A DNA stretch of 29,756 bases from a virus, in IMG/VR virus record IMGVR_UViG_3300025264_000075, positions 1 to 29,756 of that record; one strand, written 5' to 3'. The translations under genes were made by a program, and so were the position numbers. The notes under the pieces are model-generated. The model was not told where the DNA came from, searched no databases, and saw only the letters and a list, made by a program, of their open reading frames with translations. The stretch's first letter is position 1. Every line of letters begins with the position of its first letter. Shown here one piece after another: positions 6,976 to 13,270 of this stretch.

Positions 6976-6984
6976 ATTATACCA
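6976..6984 (-). promoter_or_regulatory. Extended -10 promoter for the 6892-leftward genes
   Basis: On the minus strand the sequence TGG-TATAAT gives a consensus -10 hexamer (6976-6981) with the TGn extension (6982-6984). No good -35 box is seen at the usual distance, as is common with extended -10 promoters. The start of transcription would fall near 6969, leaving about 75 bases before the ATG at 6892. TGGTGG at 6961-6966 and CCACCA at 6982-6987 form a flanking inverted pair that could act as an operator. Confidence 0.65.
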
Positions 6985-7002
6985 CCAACAACTACTTTCG
7001 AC

Positions 7003-7179
7003 CTAGCCCTCGCGGAGCAGCGGGTACAAATTGAACAGGCTGTCGCGGAGGAACTCCATGTCGCTGATGTTGCTCTTCTCCTGCATCGTTCCCGGCTCCA
7101 CCGCCGTCAATGCCTCGATCCCGTAATGCAACGCCTGGGAGACGATGTACTGGCCTCGCATCGACGCGAGGAATACCAT
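7003..7179 (-). CDS. Small hypothetical protein, 58 residues
   Basis: The ATG at 7179 has a GTGAGG ribosome site; longer upstream readings overlap the DUF932-type gene. The sequence MVFLASMRGQYIVSQALHYG continues through a helix into an acidic region ending in LRDSLFNLYPLLREG. I recall similar short proteins beside DUF932 genes in phages and plasmids, without a function. It is the last gene before the promoter at ~6980. Confidence 0.65.
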   Translation of the reverse strand: MVFLASMRGQYIVSQALHYGIEALTAVEPGTMQEKSNISDMEFLRDSLFNLYPLLREG

Positions 7180-7214
7180 CGCCTCACCGCCCTGCGCTAT
7201 GCTCTGTCCGTTCC

Positions 7215-8342
7215 TCAATTGAGATGCACCAGGGCTTGCCTTCCCGCCACCTGGATCGCGTACCGCTCCTCTGGGTCTGTGTAGCCTATAGCGGCCCGCG
7301 TGAAGGCGTTGGCGATGCCCAACACCGAGTCGGCCCAACGCTCCCCGCTCTCGGCCCTCTCCTCACCGTAACCGACCAAGACCTTGGCGAGATCGTCAGC
7401 CGTGAGGCGTTCGGCCTTGCTCACCGCGGCGATGGCGTCTGTCGCGTTGCCGACGATCTTGTCCATCGACTGCCGCCACTGGCCGAGCAGCCCCTCAAAC
7501 TCCATCTTGGAATCCTCGACGGCATCCCGCACAAACGTCCGCAGGGCGTTCGGGTCTCCCCGGTGTATGAACCGCCACCCGCCCTGTTTGCCGCCCTGTA
7601 AGGCCCGACCACGGCGGTCTGTGCGAATGTATATGCGTCCCGCGCTGTCGGTTGTCGTCCCGATGCCGGAGTTGTCGGTGCCACCGAAGCCGACGGCGGG
7701 CATCACGTTGCTGCAAACGTCCCGCCAGACTATACCCTCGATAGTGATGGCTCTCATCCCGACCTCGGAGTTCATGATGTGCAGCCCGCGCCGCACCGTA
7801 TCGGGCGAGGAGATTGCTGCCCGGTATGGCAACTCTGTCTCCGTCTCCGGCATGGTGACGGTCATGTGGGTCGATACCTCGCCGAAACTGTGATACCTGA
7901 CCTCGGCCCCCGGCAGTATGTCGCCGAGGATGCTCAGAAGCTCAAGGTCGTCGAGCGGCTGGTACTGGCTCCCCAGCACCGCCCTCGCCTCGTCACCGTG
8001 GACGAGCCGCAGCATCCCCATCCGCTCCCTGGTCGTGTTCTGCAAGAGCCAGTTCACGTCCATCATGACGTTCTGACTCGGTAGAGCCTGCGCCAGCTTG
8101 GTCGGGTAGCCTACCCGCGCCAGCAACTGCTTCTCGGCTAGGCCCGTCAGCTTGATGGACGCGGGCATGGTCTCGACCACTGGCACACCGCTAGGGTCTG
8201 CCAGGGGCCGCACAGTCGCGACCTCGTCGGCGTTGGTCGGCGGGAAGTATGCCAGCCTGTCCAGCCTCATTCGGCGGTCGATCGGGGCCATCTCGATGAC
8301 CCGCTCTCTCGCGTCTAGTATTTTCGACGTTAGGGTCTGCAA
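7215..8342 (-). CDS. DUF932 family phage/plasmid protein
   Basis: The 375-residue protein begins at a TTG, supported by an AAGGAG site seven bases upstream. Features of the DUF932 family are visible: an early LTGLAEKQLLARVGYPTKLA helix, the RAVLGSQYQPLDDLELL segment near 120-136, beta strands in the middle, a VCSNVMPAVG segment near 215, and a helical C-terminal third. Members are common in phages and plasmids and are linked to replication or recombination by context only; no enzymatic activity is established. It is one of the larger genes of the early module. Confidence 0.78.
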   Translation of the reverse strand: MQTLTSKILDARERVIEMAPIDRRMRLDRLAYFPPTNADEVATVRPLADPSGVPVVETMPASIKLTGLAEKQLLARVGYPTKLAQALPSQNVMMDVNWLLQNTTRERMGMLRLVHGDEARAVLGSQYQPLDDLELLSILGDILPGAEVRYHSFGEVSTHMTVTMPETETELPYRAAISSPDTVRRGLHIMNSEVGMRAITIEGIVWRDVCSNVMPAVGFGGTDNSGIGTTTDSAGRIYIRTDRRGRALQGGKQGGWRFIHRGDPNALRTFVRDAVEDSKMEFEGLLGQWRQSMDKIVGNATDAIAAVSKAERLTADDLAKVLVGYGEERAESGERWADSVLGIANAFTRAAIGYTDPEERYAIQVAGRQALVHLN

Positions 8343-8362
8343 TTGAGGTCTCCTTCCTCTGT

Positions 8363-8464
8363 TCAGATCGTATCGGGTCGGTACGTCTCGCTCCTTCCAA
8401 TCTCAGATTCCATGCCGATGGCCCGAACCACCGGCCCGGTTGAGACCCGCCATACTGGCTGCAT
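8363..8464 (-). CDS. Possible 33-residue ORF in an otherwise empty gap
   Basis: The gap 8343-8479 holds one small ORF, beginning MQPVWRVSTG and ending TYRPDTI. It lacks a recognisable ribosome site. It might be translated by coupling, or be chance; the Trp/Arg content gives no family hint. Confidence 0.25.
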   Translation of the reverse strand: MQPVWRVSTGPVVRAIGMESEIGRSETYRPDTI

Positions 8465-8479
8465 GGCGACGCTTCGGGC

Positions 8480-8686
8480 TTAACTCCTAGACGCCTGCGC
8501 GGCCTGGATGTGTTCGCAACCTGGGCGAGTTGTGTCGCCTGAGTAGCCGTCCACGCTGCATACCCAACCGAATCGGTATTCGTACACGACCACCGATTGA
8601 TCTGTCGTGGTCTTACCGAGCGCAATGGGCTGCGTTTCGTCCCGCACCAGATACGTTCCCTCGATTGGACATGTGACGACGGTCAT
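8480..8686 (-). CDS. Small hypothetical protein with C-terminal Cys/His residues
   Basis: The ATG at 8686 overlaps the stop of the Cys-rich gene (ATGA) and has GGAG upstream; 68 residues. The first half is beta-rich (MTVVTCPIEGTYLVRD ... SVVVYEYRFGWVC). The second half has a Cys and then a CEH triplet (GCEHIQAAQ), a pattern reminiscent of the second half of a SWIM-type zinc motif, although the first CxC is missing. Function unknown. Confidence 0.65.
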   Translation of the reverse strand: MTVVTCPIEGTYLVRDETQPIALGKTTTDQSVVVYEYRFGWVCSVDGYSGDTTRPGCEHIQAAQASRS

Positions 8687-8847
8687 GCCAGCACTCCTAT
8701 CTTTACCAGCTTGACCGTCGGGGTCTTGCACCAAAAGCACACACCGTTCAGCAAGACGGCGCACTCAAAGTCGCACACCGACTCCAGGTCGAGCAAGCAC
8801 TCGCAGTCGGGGCCGTCAATCTCAGGCTGGTCGCATAGCCTCTTCAT
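8683..8847 (-). CDS. Cys-rich mini-protein, 54 residues
   Basis: I chose the ATG at 8847 because the AAGGAG site is six bases before it and directly abuts the alternative ATG at 8853. The protein has seven cysteines: C5, CEC at 15-17, a C..C pair around 24-28, and a CFWC pair near 37-40. It is probably a zinc-binding knuckle or ribbon. It is one of several such mini-proteins in the early module (2182, 8847, 10025, 10162). Confidence 0.7.
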   Translation of the reverse strand: MKRLCDQPEIDGPDCECLLDLESVCDFECAVLLNGVCFWCKTPTVKLVKIGVLA

Positions 8848-8902
8848 ATTCATCTCCTTCTGGCGTCGGTCGCCACCCATATTCGGCTCGTACAGCCGTT
8901 GA

Positions 8903-8924
8903 GCGGGGTGTGGCATCACCCCGC
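8903..8924 (-). other. Intercistronic hairpin, 8-bp perfect stem
   Basis: GCGGGGTG (8903-8910) pairs with CACCCCGC (8917-8924) around a six-base loop. It lies in the gap 8848-8936 between two small early genes. There is no U tract, so it is more likely an RNA-processing or stability element than an intrinsic terminator. Confidence 0.65.
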
Positions 8925-8936
8925 CGGACGACAGTG

Positions 8937-9113
8937 CTAGCTCGTAGCCCTGGCAGCGGCCTCGGCCTTCATCCGCATCACCACATCGTGAACCCGCACG
9001 CTGTACTTGCCGTGCAGGTGGACGAGGTTGTCAGCCTTCGTCCGTTTGAGCGGCAGACCGCAATCGCACCGGAGTGCGCCCGGCCCGTATCCCGTGAACT
9101 TCCTTACAATCAT
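8937..9113 (-). CDS. Small hypothetical protein, 58 residues
   Basis: The ATG at 9113 follows GAGGGAGAC. Residues 15-20 contain RCDCGL, the first half of a metal knuckle, and His residues at about 32, 34 and 42 could complete it. The rest is basic and helical (VHDVVMRMKAEAAARATS). A small zinc-dependent nucleic-acid binder is possible; family not recognised. Confidence 0.65.
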   Translation of the reverse strand: MIVRKFTGYGPGALRCDCGLPLKRTKADNLVHLHGKYSVRVHDVVMRMKAEAAARATS

Positions 9114-9137
9114 GTCTCCCTCTCTCGCCCTAGATTT

Positions 9138-9191
9138 CGGCAGTCCTTTGGACTTCTGCCGTGGGGCTTTCATCGGGGCCGCGTGGCCCCG
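9138..9191 (-). other. Two adjacent intercistronic hairpins
   Basis: The first (9138-9161) pairs CGGCAG with CTGCCG, with a further AGTCC/GGACT pairing inside. The second (9174-9191) pairs CGGGGCC with GGCCCCG around a four-base loop. Both fall in the gap between the stop of the 110-residue gene (9209) and the start at 9113. Neither is followed by a U tract on the transcribed strand. Confidence 0.65.
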
Positions 9192-9208
9192 ACCCATCAG
9201 CCGTCTTG

Positions 9209-9541
9209 CTACCAGTCAGGATAGAACGTGAAGTCGAAGCTGTAGTAATGCTCAAAGCGGACATGGTCTGCGAACTGGAACGTGGGCGTGACGAAGCTGC
9301 CGTCCCGGTTGTGGTACGGGTTCCAACCGAGTTCCTCGTTCCAGATGCGCCCGCCAAGGCCACCTATGATGCCCCACTCATACGGGCCGTCTTCCCATAT
9401 CACTTCGTATGTTCTGGGCGTCTCGCCCTTCCGCAGAATGGCGGTCTTGTCCATGCCCATAGCCGTCGCCTCGGCGTTGACCGCCCTCAACATCTGCCCC
9501 GCCTGTCCCCTCGGTGTCTTCGCGTCTATGACGTAGGTCAT
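9209..9541 (-). CDS. Hypothetical early protein, 110 residues
   Basis: The ATG at 9541 has a GAGGAGACAG ribosome site. The protein has an N-terminal strand-helix (MTYVIDAKTPRGQAGQMLRA), a central EVIWEDGPYEWG segment rich in Trp and Tyr, and an aromatic C-terminus (FEHYYSFDFTFYPDW). The composition is unlike a membrane protein; it looks like a compact alpha/beta domain. I do not recognise it. Confidence 0.7.
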   Translation of the reverse strand: MTYVIDAKTPRGQAGQMLRAVNAEATAMGMDKTAILRKGETPRTYEVIWEDGPYEWGIIGGLGGRIWNEELGWNPYHNRDGSFVTPTFQFADHVRFEHYYSFDFTFYPDW

Positions 9542-9573
9542 CGCTGTCTCCTCATCTTTCTCCCCGTAGGGTG

Positions 9574-9762
9574 TTATCGCGTCCGTAGAATCTGCGTGTC
9601 GACTAACCGCTCCATGCCCTCGGAGAAGGACATTCCCTGCTTCTCAAAGACCGCCATGACCGCCTCGTATTTCGCCACCGGCATCCTGACGCCGCCGACC
9701 TTCGTCTTGATCCCGGTGTGGTACTTGCCGACCCGCCGCGCCTCGCCGTTCGTCATGTTCAT
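9574..9762 (-). CDS. Small hypothetical protein, possible ribbon-helix-helix
   Basis: The start is the ATG at 9762 behind AAGGAG (five bases), giving 62 residues. A basic N-terminal part with RVGKYHTGIKTKVGGVRMPV is followed by two short helices (AKYEAVMAVFEKQGMSFSEG and ERLVDTQIL). A strand plus two helices at this size is compatible with a ribbon-helix-helix DNA binder, but the match is weak. A second ATG two codons later is also possible. Confidence 0.6.
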   Translation of the reverse strand: MNMTNGEARRVGKYHTGIKTKVGGVRMPVAKYEAVMAVFEKQGMSFSEGMERLVDTQILRTR

Positions 9763-9796
9763 CGTGTCTCCTTCTCGGTTCGATGTTCTGGTTTCG

Positions 9797-9864
9797 CCCG
9801 GTTGCCATCCGGGTCTCGTCAGGCGGGATGCTTCCCGCGACCAGGGCGGGGCCGAAGCCCCGCC
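9797..9864 (-). other. Three tandem hairpins, the last with a UUCG tetraloop
   Basis: In the 110-base gap 9763-9872 three stems follow one another: CCCGG/CCGGG (9797-9813), GCGGGA/TCCCGC (9823-9838), and GGCGGGGC/GCCCCGCC (9845-9864). In the minus-strand RNA the last stem closes a UUCG tetraloop, an unusually stable fold. No U tract follows. The gap lies between a Cys-rich gene and the 62-residue gene. Confidence 0.75.
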
Positions 9865-9872
9865 GGTATGGT

Positions 9873-10025
9873 TTATATCTGGAGGACGTCGGCCCGGTTG
9901 ACCGCCCACCACTTGTCGTCGTCGGCCTTGGCCTCGCACAGGAAGCACTCGCCACATGTGGGATTGTCCTCGTCGCAGGCTCCAGCGCACTCGTCGCACA
10001 TGCAGTTCTTCAGGTGGTCGTCCAT
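9873..10025 (-). CDS. Cys-rich mini-protein, 50 residues
   Basis: The ATG at 10025 has AAGGAG eight bases upstream and overlaps the stop of the preceding gene. Seven cysteines lie in the first 30 residues (C8, C10, C13, C17, C24, C27, C30), in the pattern CMCDECAGAC...CGECFLC. This suggests one or two zinc knuckles; the rest is acidic and ends in WWAVNRADVLQI. The function is unknown. It is the second gene of the early transcript. Confidence 0.75.
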   Translation of the reverse strand: MDDHLKNCMCDECAGACDEDNPTCGECFLCEAKADDDKWWAVNRADVLQI

Positions 10026-10162
10026 TATCTCGTCTCCTTATGGGAGTTACACCAGTAGGTCTTCACGAAGTTTCGGCCTGGGACGTGATCCGGTATCAGC
10101 GTGATCGTCGCTCGTTTTGAGCATGGCCGGTAATCAATCACGGCATCGCATTTCTTCGCCAT
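10025..10162 (-). CDS. First early gene: 45-residue Cys/His protein
   Basis: The ATG at 10162 has AAGGAG six bases upstream and is the first start after the strong promoter at 10344-10372. The basic protein has Cys at 5, 14 and 39 and His at 42, which could form one zinc site. An ITLIPDHVPG strand-turn lies in the middle. As the first early product it may act on host functions, but no family is recognised. Confidence 0.7.
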   Translation of the reverse strand: MAKKCDAVIDYRPCSKRATITLIPDHVPGRNFVKTYWCNSHKETR

Positions 10163-10187
10163 GTCGTTCTCCTTGTGTGGGTTTCTA

Positions 10188-10255
10188 GGTGCTACTGGCA
10201 CCCTCGTCAGACCGGTCGATTCCGGTGACCCTACCGTGACCAGTTCACTCTGGTC
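10188..10255 (-). promoter_or_regulatory. Structured early leader with three hairpins
   Basis: Between the promoter and the first early gene the RNA leader (about 10336 to 10163) can fold three short perfect hairpins: GACCAG/CTGGTC (10238-10255), ACCGG/CCGGT (10211-10226) and GGTGC/GCACC (10188-10202). The last ends about 20 bases before the ribosome site. They may protect the 5' end, act as anti-termination (nut/put-like) sites, or regulate translation. I do not recognise a known riboswitch. Confidence 0.55.
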
Positions 10256-10343
10256 TTAGCGCATCCGGGCGATTCGGCCGTTAGTCCGTTTCGTTCCCGC
10301 CATCTTGCCGTGAGCGGTATGTGTTATGTGTTTGTTAGATATA

Positions 10344-10372
10344 AATATAGTCCTATGGTTTACCGTTGTCAA
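10344..10372 (-). promoter_or_regulatory. Near-consensus sigma-70 early promoter
   Basis: Minus strand TTGACA (10367-10372) is followed after exactly 17 bases by TATATT (10344-10349), and an AT-rich run follows. This is a perfect -35 box with a five-of-six -10 box at optimal spacing. It points at the small early genes from 10162 leftward. The predicted start is near 10337. Confidence 0.82.
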
Positions 10373-10399
10373 CAGGTTTTACAACGAATCTGATTAGAC

Positions 10400-10448
10400 T
10401 TTGCCTGATTTGCCCGAAAACAGGCAAAAACAGGGCAAATCAGGCAAA
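10400..10448. repeat. Perfect 16-bp inverted repeat with CAGGCAAA iterations
   Basis: TTTGCCTGATTTGCCC (10400-10415) is repeated as its exact reverse complement at 10433-10448, around a 17-base spacer that contains another CAGGCAAA. It begins 28 bp upstream of the early -35 box. It could be an operator, an activator site or part of an origin. It is not followed by a U tract, so it is a poor terminator. Confidence 0.75.
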
Positions 10449-10587
10449 AGTGCCCCCAAACGCCCATCCTTATTCTTTAAGAAGGGGCAGACGGCAGACC
10501 GGATAGGGGCAAACGTCCAGAGCGGCACGGGATCAGGAGGGTCGGCGTGGTAGTCCTACTTTGCAGGGCGAGCGGCGTCTAAGATGA
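10449..10587. other. Non-coding stretch with no assigned element
   Basis: This middle part of the 565-base gene-free region (10163-10727) has no convincing ORF on either strand. I see only a short TTCTT-T-AAGAA symmetry near 10473-10483 and no repeat or promoter that I would defend. Confidence 0.5.
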
Positions 10588-10627
10588 ATCCGTTAACGGA
10601 TTGACCGTGGAGTATCCGTTACGGTCA
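10588..10627. promoter_or_regulatory. GTTAAC palindrome and adjacent inverted repeat
   Basis: The perfect 14-bp palindrome ATCCGTTAACGGAT is at 10588-10601. The 21 bases from 10588 to 10608 recur exactly at 27686-27706. Here TGACCGT (10602-10608) also pairs with ACGGTCA (10621-10627) around 12 bases. The copy lies between the late-module hairpin and the early promoter. Confidence 0.65.
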
Positions 10628-10659
10628 GAATAGGGGATAGAGCCAGGGCGTGAATAAGT

Positions 10660-10703
10660 AGAGCCGAGAATCGCGGGAGGCTATGTGCCGCGACCTCGGC
10701 TCT
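10660..10703 (-). terminator. Long hairpin at the end of the late module
   Basis: AGAGCCGAG (10660-10668) pairs with CTCGGCTCT (10695-10703), and TCGCGG (10671-10676) with CCGCGA (10688-10693), giving 15 pairs around a small internal loop. It starts 25 bases past the stop of the last late gene (10728). The RNA beyond it has only a weak U content (CUACUUAUUC), so termination may be partial or protein-assisted. Confidence 0.6.
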
Positions 10704-10727
10704 GAGAAGGGAGACCCACCGAGTATA

Positions 10728-10943
10728 TCACGCCTGCCTGGGTGCCGGTGGATCGTCCATCGACCGATCCCAGCACGGCAGGCAGAGGCCGTTCGCGAGT
10801 TCCGCGTCGAAACTTTCGCACCTGTAACCGGGGCGAAGGGCATTGCGGCACGGGCCGACGGATGCGACCGGCATCGTTACAACCTTCTCCTTGGGATGTG
10901 CTGGGCGTCGTCGGCGCGGGCGGGCCTTCGTTTTCTTAGGCAT
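10728..10943 (-). CDS. Small basic protein with a C-terminal zinc-type Cys cluster
   Basis: The ATG at 10943 overlaps the end of the holin-like gene. The first ~24 residues are very rich in Lys/Arg/Pro (MPKKTKARPRRRRPAHPKEK), then Cys at about 32 and 42 and a CLPC pair at 53-56 could bind zinc. It is the last gene of the late module. The basic start suggests nucleic-acid or membrane contact. Family not recognised. Confidence 0.65.
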   Translation of the reverse strand: MPKKTKARPRRRRPAHPKEKVVTMPVASVGPCRNALRPGYRCESFDAELANGLCLPCWDRSMDDPPAPRQA

Positions 10944-11109
10944 CGCTCTGGAGGACGTCCTTCGATAGCGCGATGATCCCGGCGATGCAGCCCACCGAAA
11001 TCTCGTTTTGGGCCGCCCGAATCGATAGGATGGCGATTACGATCAACCCGACCAACGCGAGAAAAATTTGCGGTCGGATTTTACCGAAAATCTGGGTCAA
11101 ATTTTCCAC
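10936..11109 (-). CDS. Two-segment small membrane protein, holin candidate
   Basis: A GTG at 11109 behind AGGAGG (four bases) encodes 57 residues. Two hydrophobic stretches are visible: IFLALVGLIVIAILSI (residues 15-30) and a shorter one, ISVGCIAGIIAL (37-48), with a charged N-terminus and a short acidic tail. The size, topology and position after the tail genes fit a class II-like holin that would permeabilise the inner membrane. No endolysin is recognisable next to it, so this rests on size, topology and position alone. It overlaps the next gene by eight bases. Confidence 0.6.
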   Translation of the reverse strand: MENLTQIFGKIRPQIFLALVGLIVIAILSIRAAQNEISVGCIAGIIALSKDVLQSDA

Positions 11110-11117
11110 GATGCCTC

Positions 11118-12209
11118 CTACGGCGGGCTGATGCTGACCTCGACGTTGTCGGTGATGTTCGCGCTCTTGTATATCGTCGAGGTCGCTATCACGAATTCCT
11201 TTGTGCCAAATCCATTCCCTGCGCCCACCTCTAAAAATTCAACATCAATCGTCCCTGCTTTGATGCGCGACAGGATGCACGGCCCGCCCTTGGTGTGGAT
11301 ATTGCTCAACTTCAACACGTCTACCTTTCCATTAACTGCGCTCGTCGGCGCACCGATGCGAATCTGGTCATAGGTTCCACCGCTCGTTATCATCGAGTCG
11401 GCTCGATTTCCCCCGCCGATGGCCCGCGCTCTGGGAGTCCCTGCCACTGGGCTGATGCTCTGGCCGTCTGAGGCGTTGTACCGGATATTCAGCGTATGAG
11501 CCTCGACGTCGCTCATCGTAAAATTAGTACATCGCCAGCGGTTGATAATGAGGTGGCCGACCTCTAACCACGTCGCCGTGAATCCTGATGAGGCCGCAGT
11601 CCCGCCGACAACGATCACGTTGCTCTGCCCAGATGGGAGCGTCGAGCCGGTGAAGGCCGTACCCACGGTCACATTCTCGATGGTGATTTCACCGACGGGA
11701 GTCGTCCCCAGGTCGACTTTGAGTGTGTTATCGCTTTCGCTGTATGAAGTCGGGACATCCATCGGTGCGGAGTAGACGCCGGAGTCGCCACGACCGAATG
11801 ACCGCTCCGACAGGATCGTCTCGTTGACGACGACGCCACCGCCCGCCGTGCCGCCGACAGCCAGCAATCCGATCGCCATCTGCGGCGACAGGCCCATCAT
11901 TCGCAGGAATGAGTATGGTGCTTTGAGGCCCGTCCACATGGCCCGCCATTTGCTCGATTCGGTGTGGGCATATTCGATCTTCGCGACGACCCAATCCCGA
12001 CCACGGCCCAGGCTCCGATAGAACGCCAGGGGCGAACCCCACAGGAGACGGGCCTGTTTACACATCCCGGCCCATAACCACCTGAGACACCAGCGAACGC
12101 CTCTGAGGGCCGCTGAGACGCCTCTACGGGGCCACTGCCAGACGAGCCGAAGCGGGAGTCCCCAGAACAGGAACACCAGCGCGACCCGTATCCACGACAG
12201 ATATCGCAT
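11118..12209 (-). CDS. Membrane-anchored beta-rich structural protein (unrecognised)
   Basis: The protein is 363 residues. The first ~60 are unusual: a hydrophobic start (VALVFLFWGLPLRLVW), then Trp/Arg-rich amphipathic stretches with several basic turns. A second hydrophobic Gly-rich segment lies near residues 112-128 (MAIGLLAVGGTAGGGVVVNE). The C-terminal ~230 residues are Ser/Thr/Gly-rich with repeated short strands (ITIENVTVGT, DVLKLSNIHT), like a beta-helix or fibre domain. It may be a virion appendage with a membrane-active start, or part of the lysis module since a holin-like gene follows. The ATGA overlap with the 62-residue gene supports the start. Confidence 0.65.
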   Translation of the reverse strand: MRYLSWIRVALVFLFWGLPLRLVWQWPRRGVSAALRGVRWCLRWLWAGMCKQARLLWGSPLAFYRSLGRGRDWVVAKIEYAHTESSKWRAMWTGLKAPYSFLRMMGLSPQMAIGLLAVGGTAGGGVVVNETILSERSFGRGDSGVYSAPMDVPTSYSESDNTLKVDLGTTPVGEITIENVTVGTAFTGSTLPSGQSNVIVVGGTAASSGFTATWLEVGHLIINRWRCTNFTMSDVEAHTLNIRYNASDGQSISPVAGTPRARAIGGGNRADSMITSGGTYDQIRIGAPTSAVNGKVDVLKLSNIHTKGGPCILSRIKAGTIDVEFLEVGAGNGFGTKEFVIATSTIYKSANITDNVEVSISPP

Positions 12210-12397
12210 CAGTCCCCTCGTATCATGGCGAGCTTCCTCTGAACGTCGCGCATCTCGTTCAACACGGCCTGAACCTTTGGGTCTCCGGCCCGGTCATGGA
12301 TCAGGTCTTCGATGGCGACGAACACGTCCTGGAGTTCCTTCGGCAAAGCTAGCACGGCTTGAAGCCTCGGCGAGAATTTAGCAATGAACTCGATCAT
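12209..12397 (-). CDS. Small helical protein, 62 residues
   Basis: The gene has four-base overlaps with both neighbours. It reads as two or three amphipathic helices (FSPRLQAVLALPKELQDVFV and PKVQAVLNEMRDVQRKLAMI). It is soluble, with no Cys and no signal. It may be a tail-fibre chaperone or a small structural subunit by position; family not recognised. Confidence 0.7.
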   Translation of the reverse strand: MIEFIAKFSPRLQAVLALPKELQDVFVAIEDLIHDRAGDPKVQAVLNEMRDVQRKLAMIRGD

Positions 12398-13122
12398 CCT
12401 GACACCTCTCTGAATCCTACGATCCCATCACAGATGCTGTCCCCTGATCCTGCCGTCCGCTGGGCTGTCACCTTCACCGTATGAGCCGACACCGCCAATC
12501 CCGCCGAGAATCCGACAAGGTCTTTGAGCGTGTTGCCAGCACCGCCACCAGTCACGGATGTAATAGTCTCCAGTACGGTCGTGTCGAAATACAGCTTGAA
12601 CGTATACGTGTCCGCAGTATCGCGAGGATGGACGCCTCCCCATATGACCCATGATCGCAACGTCGCCCCTGGAGTAGCGGTCACGGTTGCGACGGTTGTC
12701 TCGGATGATGTCACCGTCGCCAAGTCCTCGTTCTGGCCCACCGCTTCGCTTGCTGGCGTGTGTGTGTGATCCCCGGCTGCGGCCTTCACCGAGGTCGTGC
12801 CGAGCGACCGCAAGGACGCAGTCCCCGCCGACGCATCTGCCTGCGTCAGATTCACGACGCTCGACCCGTACCACAGGAGATCGTTTCCATTCCTTTGTAG
12901 TTCGCCCGCCGCATCGGGATTCGCGCTCTGATCGGCGAACGTCATGGTAGTCAGGGCCGCAAGGGTCACGCCGGACATACTCGCGCCGCCCTGCCCTGCC
13001 GCCCCGGTGTGGGTATGTGTTGATAGGACTGTGAGATTATCGCGGACGTCGACGTTGAGCATCGCTGCCGTCACGATGTCGTCGCTGATGCCAGTCCAGT
13101 CCCGCGGAGTCGTCCATGCCAT
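12394..13122 (-). CDS. Virion appendage protein, MAWTTP family (long paralogue)
   Basis: The 242-residue protein starts at an ATG behind AGGAGG. The N-terminal module has MAWTTPRDWTG, a helix with AAMLNVDVRDNL, then THTHTGAAGQG, and a stretch ending GTTSVKAAAGDHTH near residue 119. The C-terminal half is a beta-sandwich-like domain (TVATVTATPGATLRSWVIWG ... FKLYFDTTVLETI). I recall this opening from tail-associated proteins of uncultured phages. It is likely a tail-tip or fibre subunit. The preceding gene but one (13270-13623) repeats the N-terminal module. Confidence 0.72.
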   Translation of the reverse strand: MAWTTPRDWTGISDDIVTAAMLNVDVRDNLTVLSTHTHTGAAGQGGASMSGVTLAALTTMTFADQSANPDAAGELQRNGNDLLWYGSSVVNLTQADASAGTASLRSLGTTSVKAAAGDHTHTPASEAVGQNEDLATVTSSETTVATVTATPGATLRSWVIWGGVHPRDTADTYTFKLYFDTTVLETITSVTGGGAGNTLKDLVGFSAGLAVSAHTVKVTAQRTAGSGDSICDGIVGFREVSG

Positions 13123-13132
13123 TTGCTACCTC

Positions 13133-13270
13133 CTACTGCGCCGGGAACCGGAATGGGAACTCGTAAGCGAATCCCTTGCTGACGATCCTCGACAGCCATA
13201 GCAGCCGGGGCGGTGGCTCTCGCTTCGCCTGTTGGATCATCGGCCTCGCTGTCACCGTCGTCATGCCCAT
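13133..13270 (-). CDS. Small basic protein between the two MAWTTP genes
   Basis: A TGATG overlap at 13272-13268 gives an ATG start for 45 residues. A second ATG follows two codons later. The protein is rich in Arg/Pro in the middle (QQAKREPPPRLLWLSRIVSK) and ends in aromatic strand-like residues (FAYEFPFRFPAQ). I do not recognise a family. Its stop is 10 bases before the next gene's start and overlaps that gene's ribosome site. It may be a small appendage or cap subunit, or remnant sequence of the duplicated module. Confidence 0.5.
   Translation of the reverse strand: MGMTTVTARPMIQQAKREPPPRLLWLSRIVSKGFAYEFPFRFPAQ

Noticed and set aside
10400-10448. CRISPR-like or phage attachment repeat
   Set aside because: Only one inverted pair with a short spacer is present; there is no spacer series and no integrase gene in the window.
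10625-10843. A 72-codon minus-strand frame overlapping the end hairpin
   Set aside because: It overlaps a better Cys-rich gene and runs through the terminator-like hairpin; no ribosome site.
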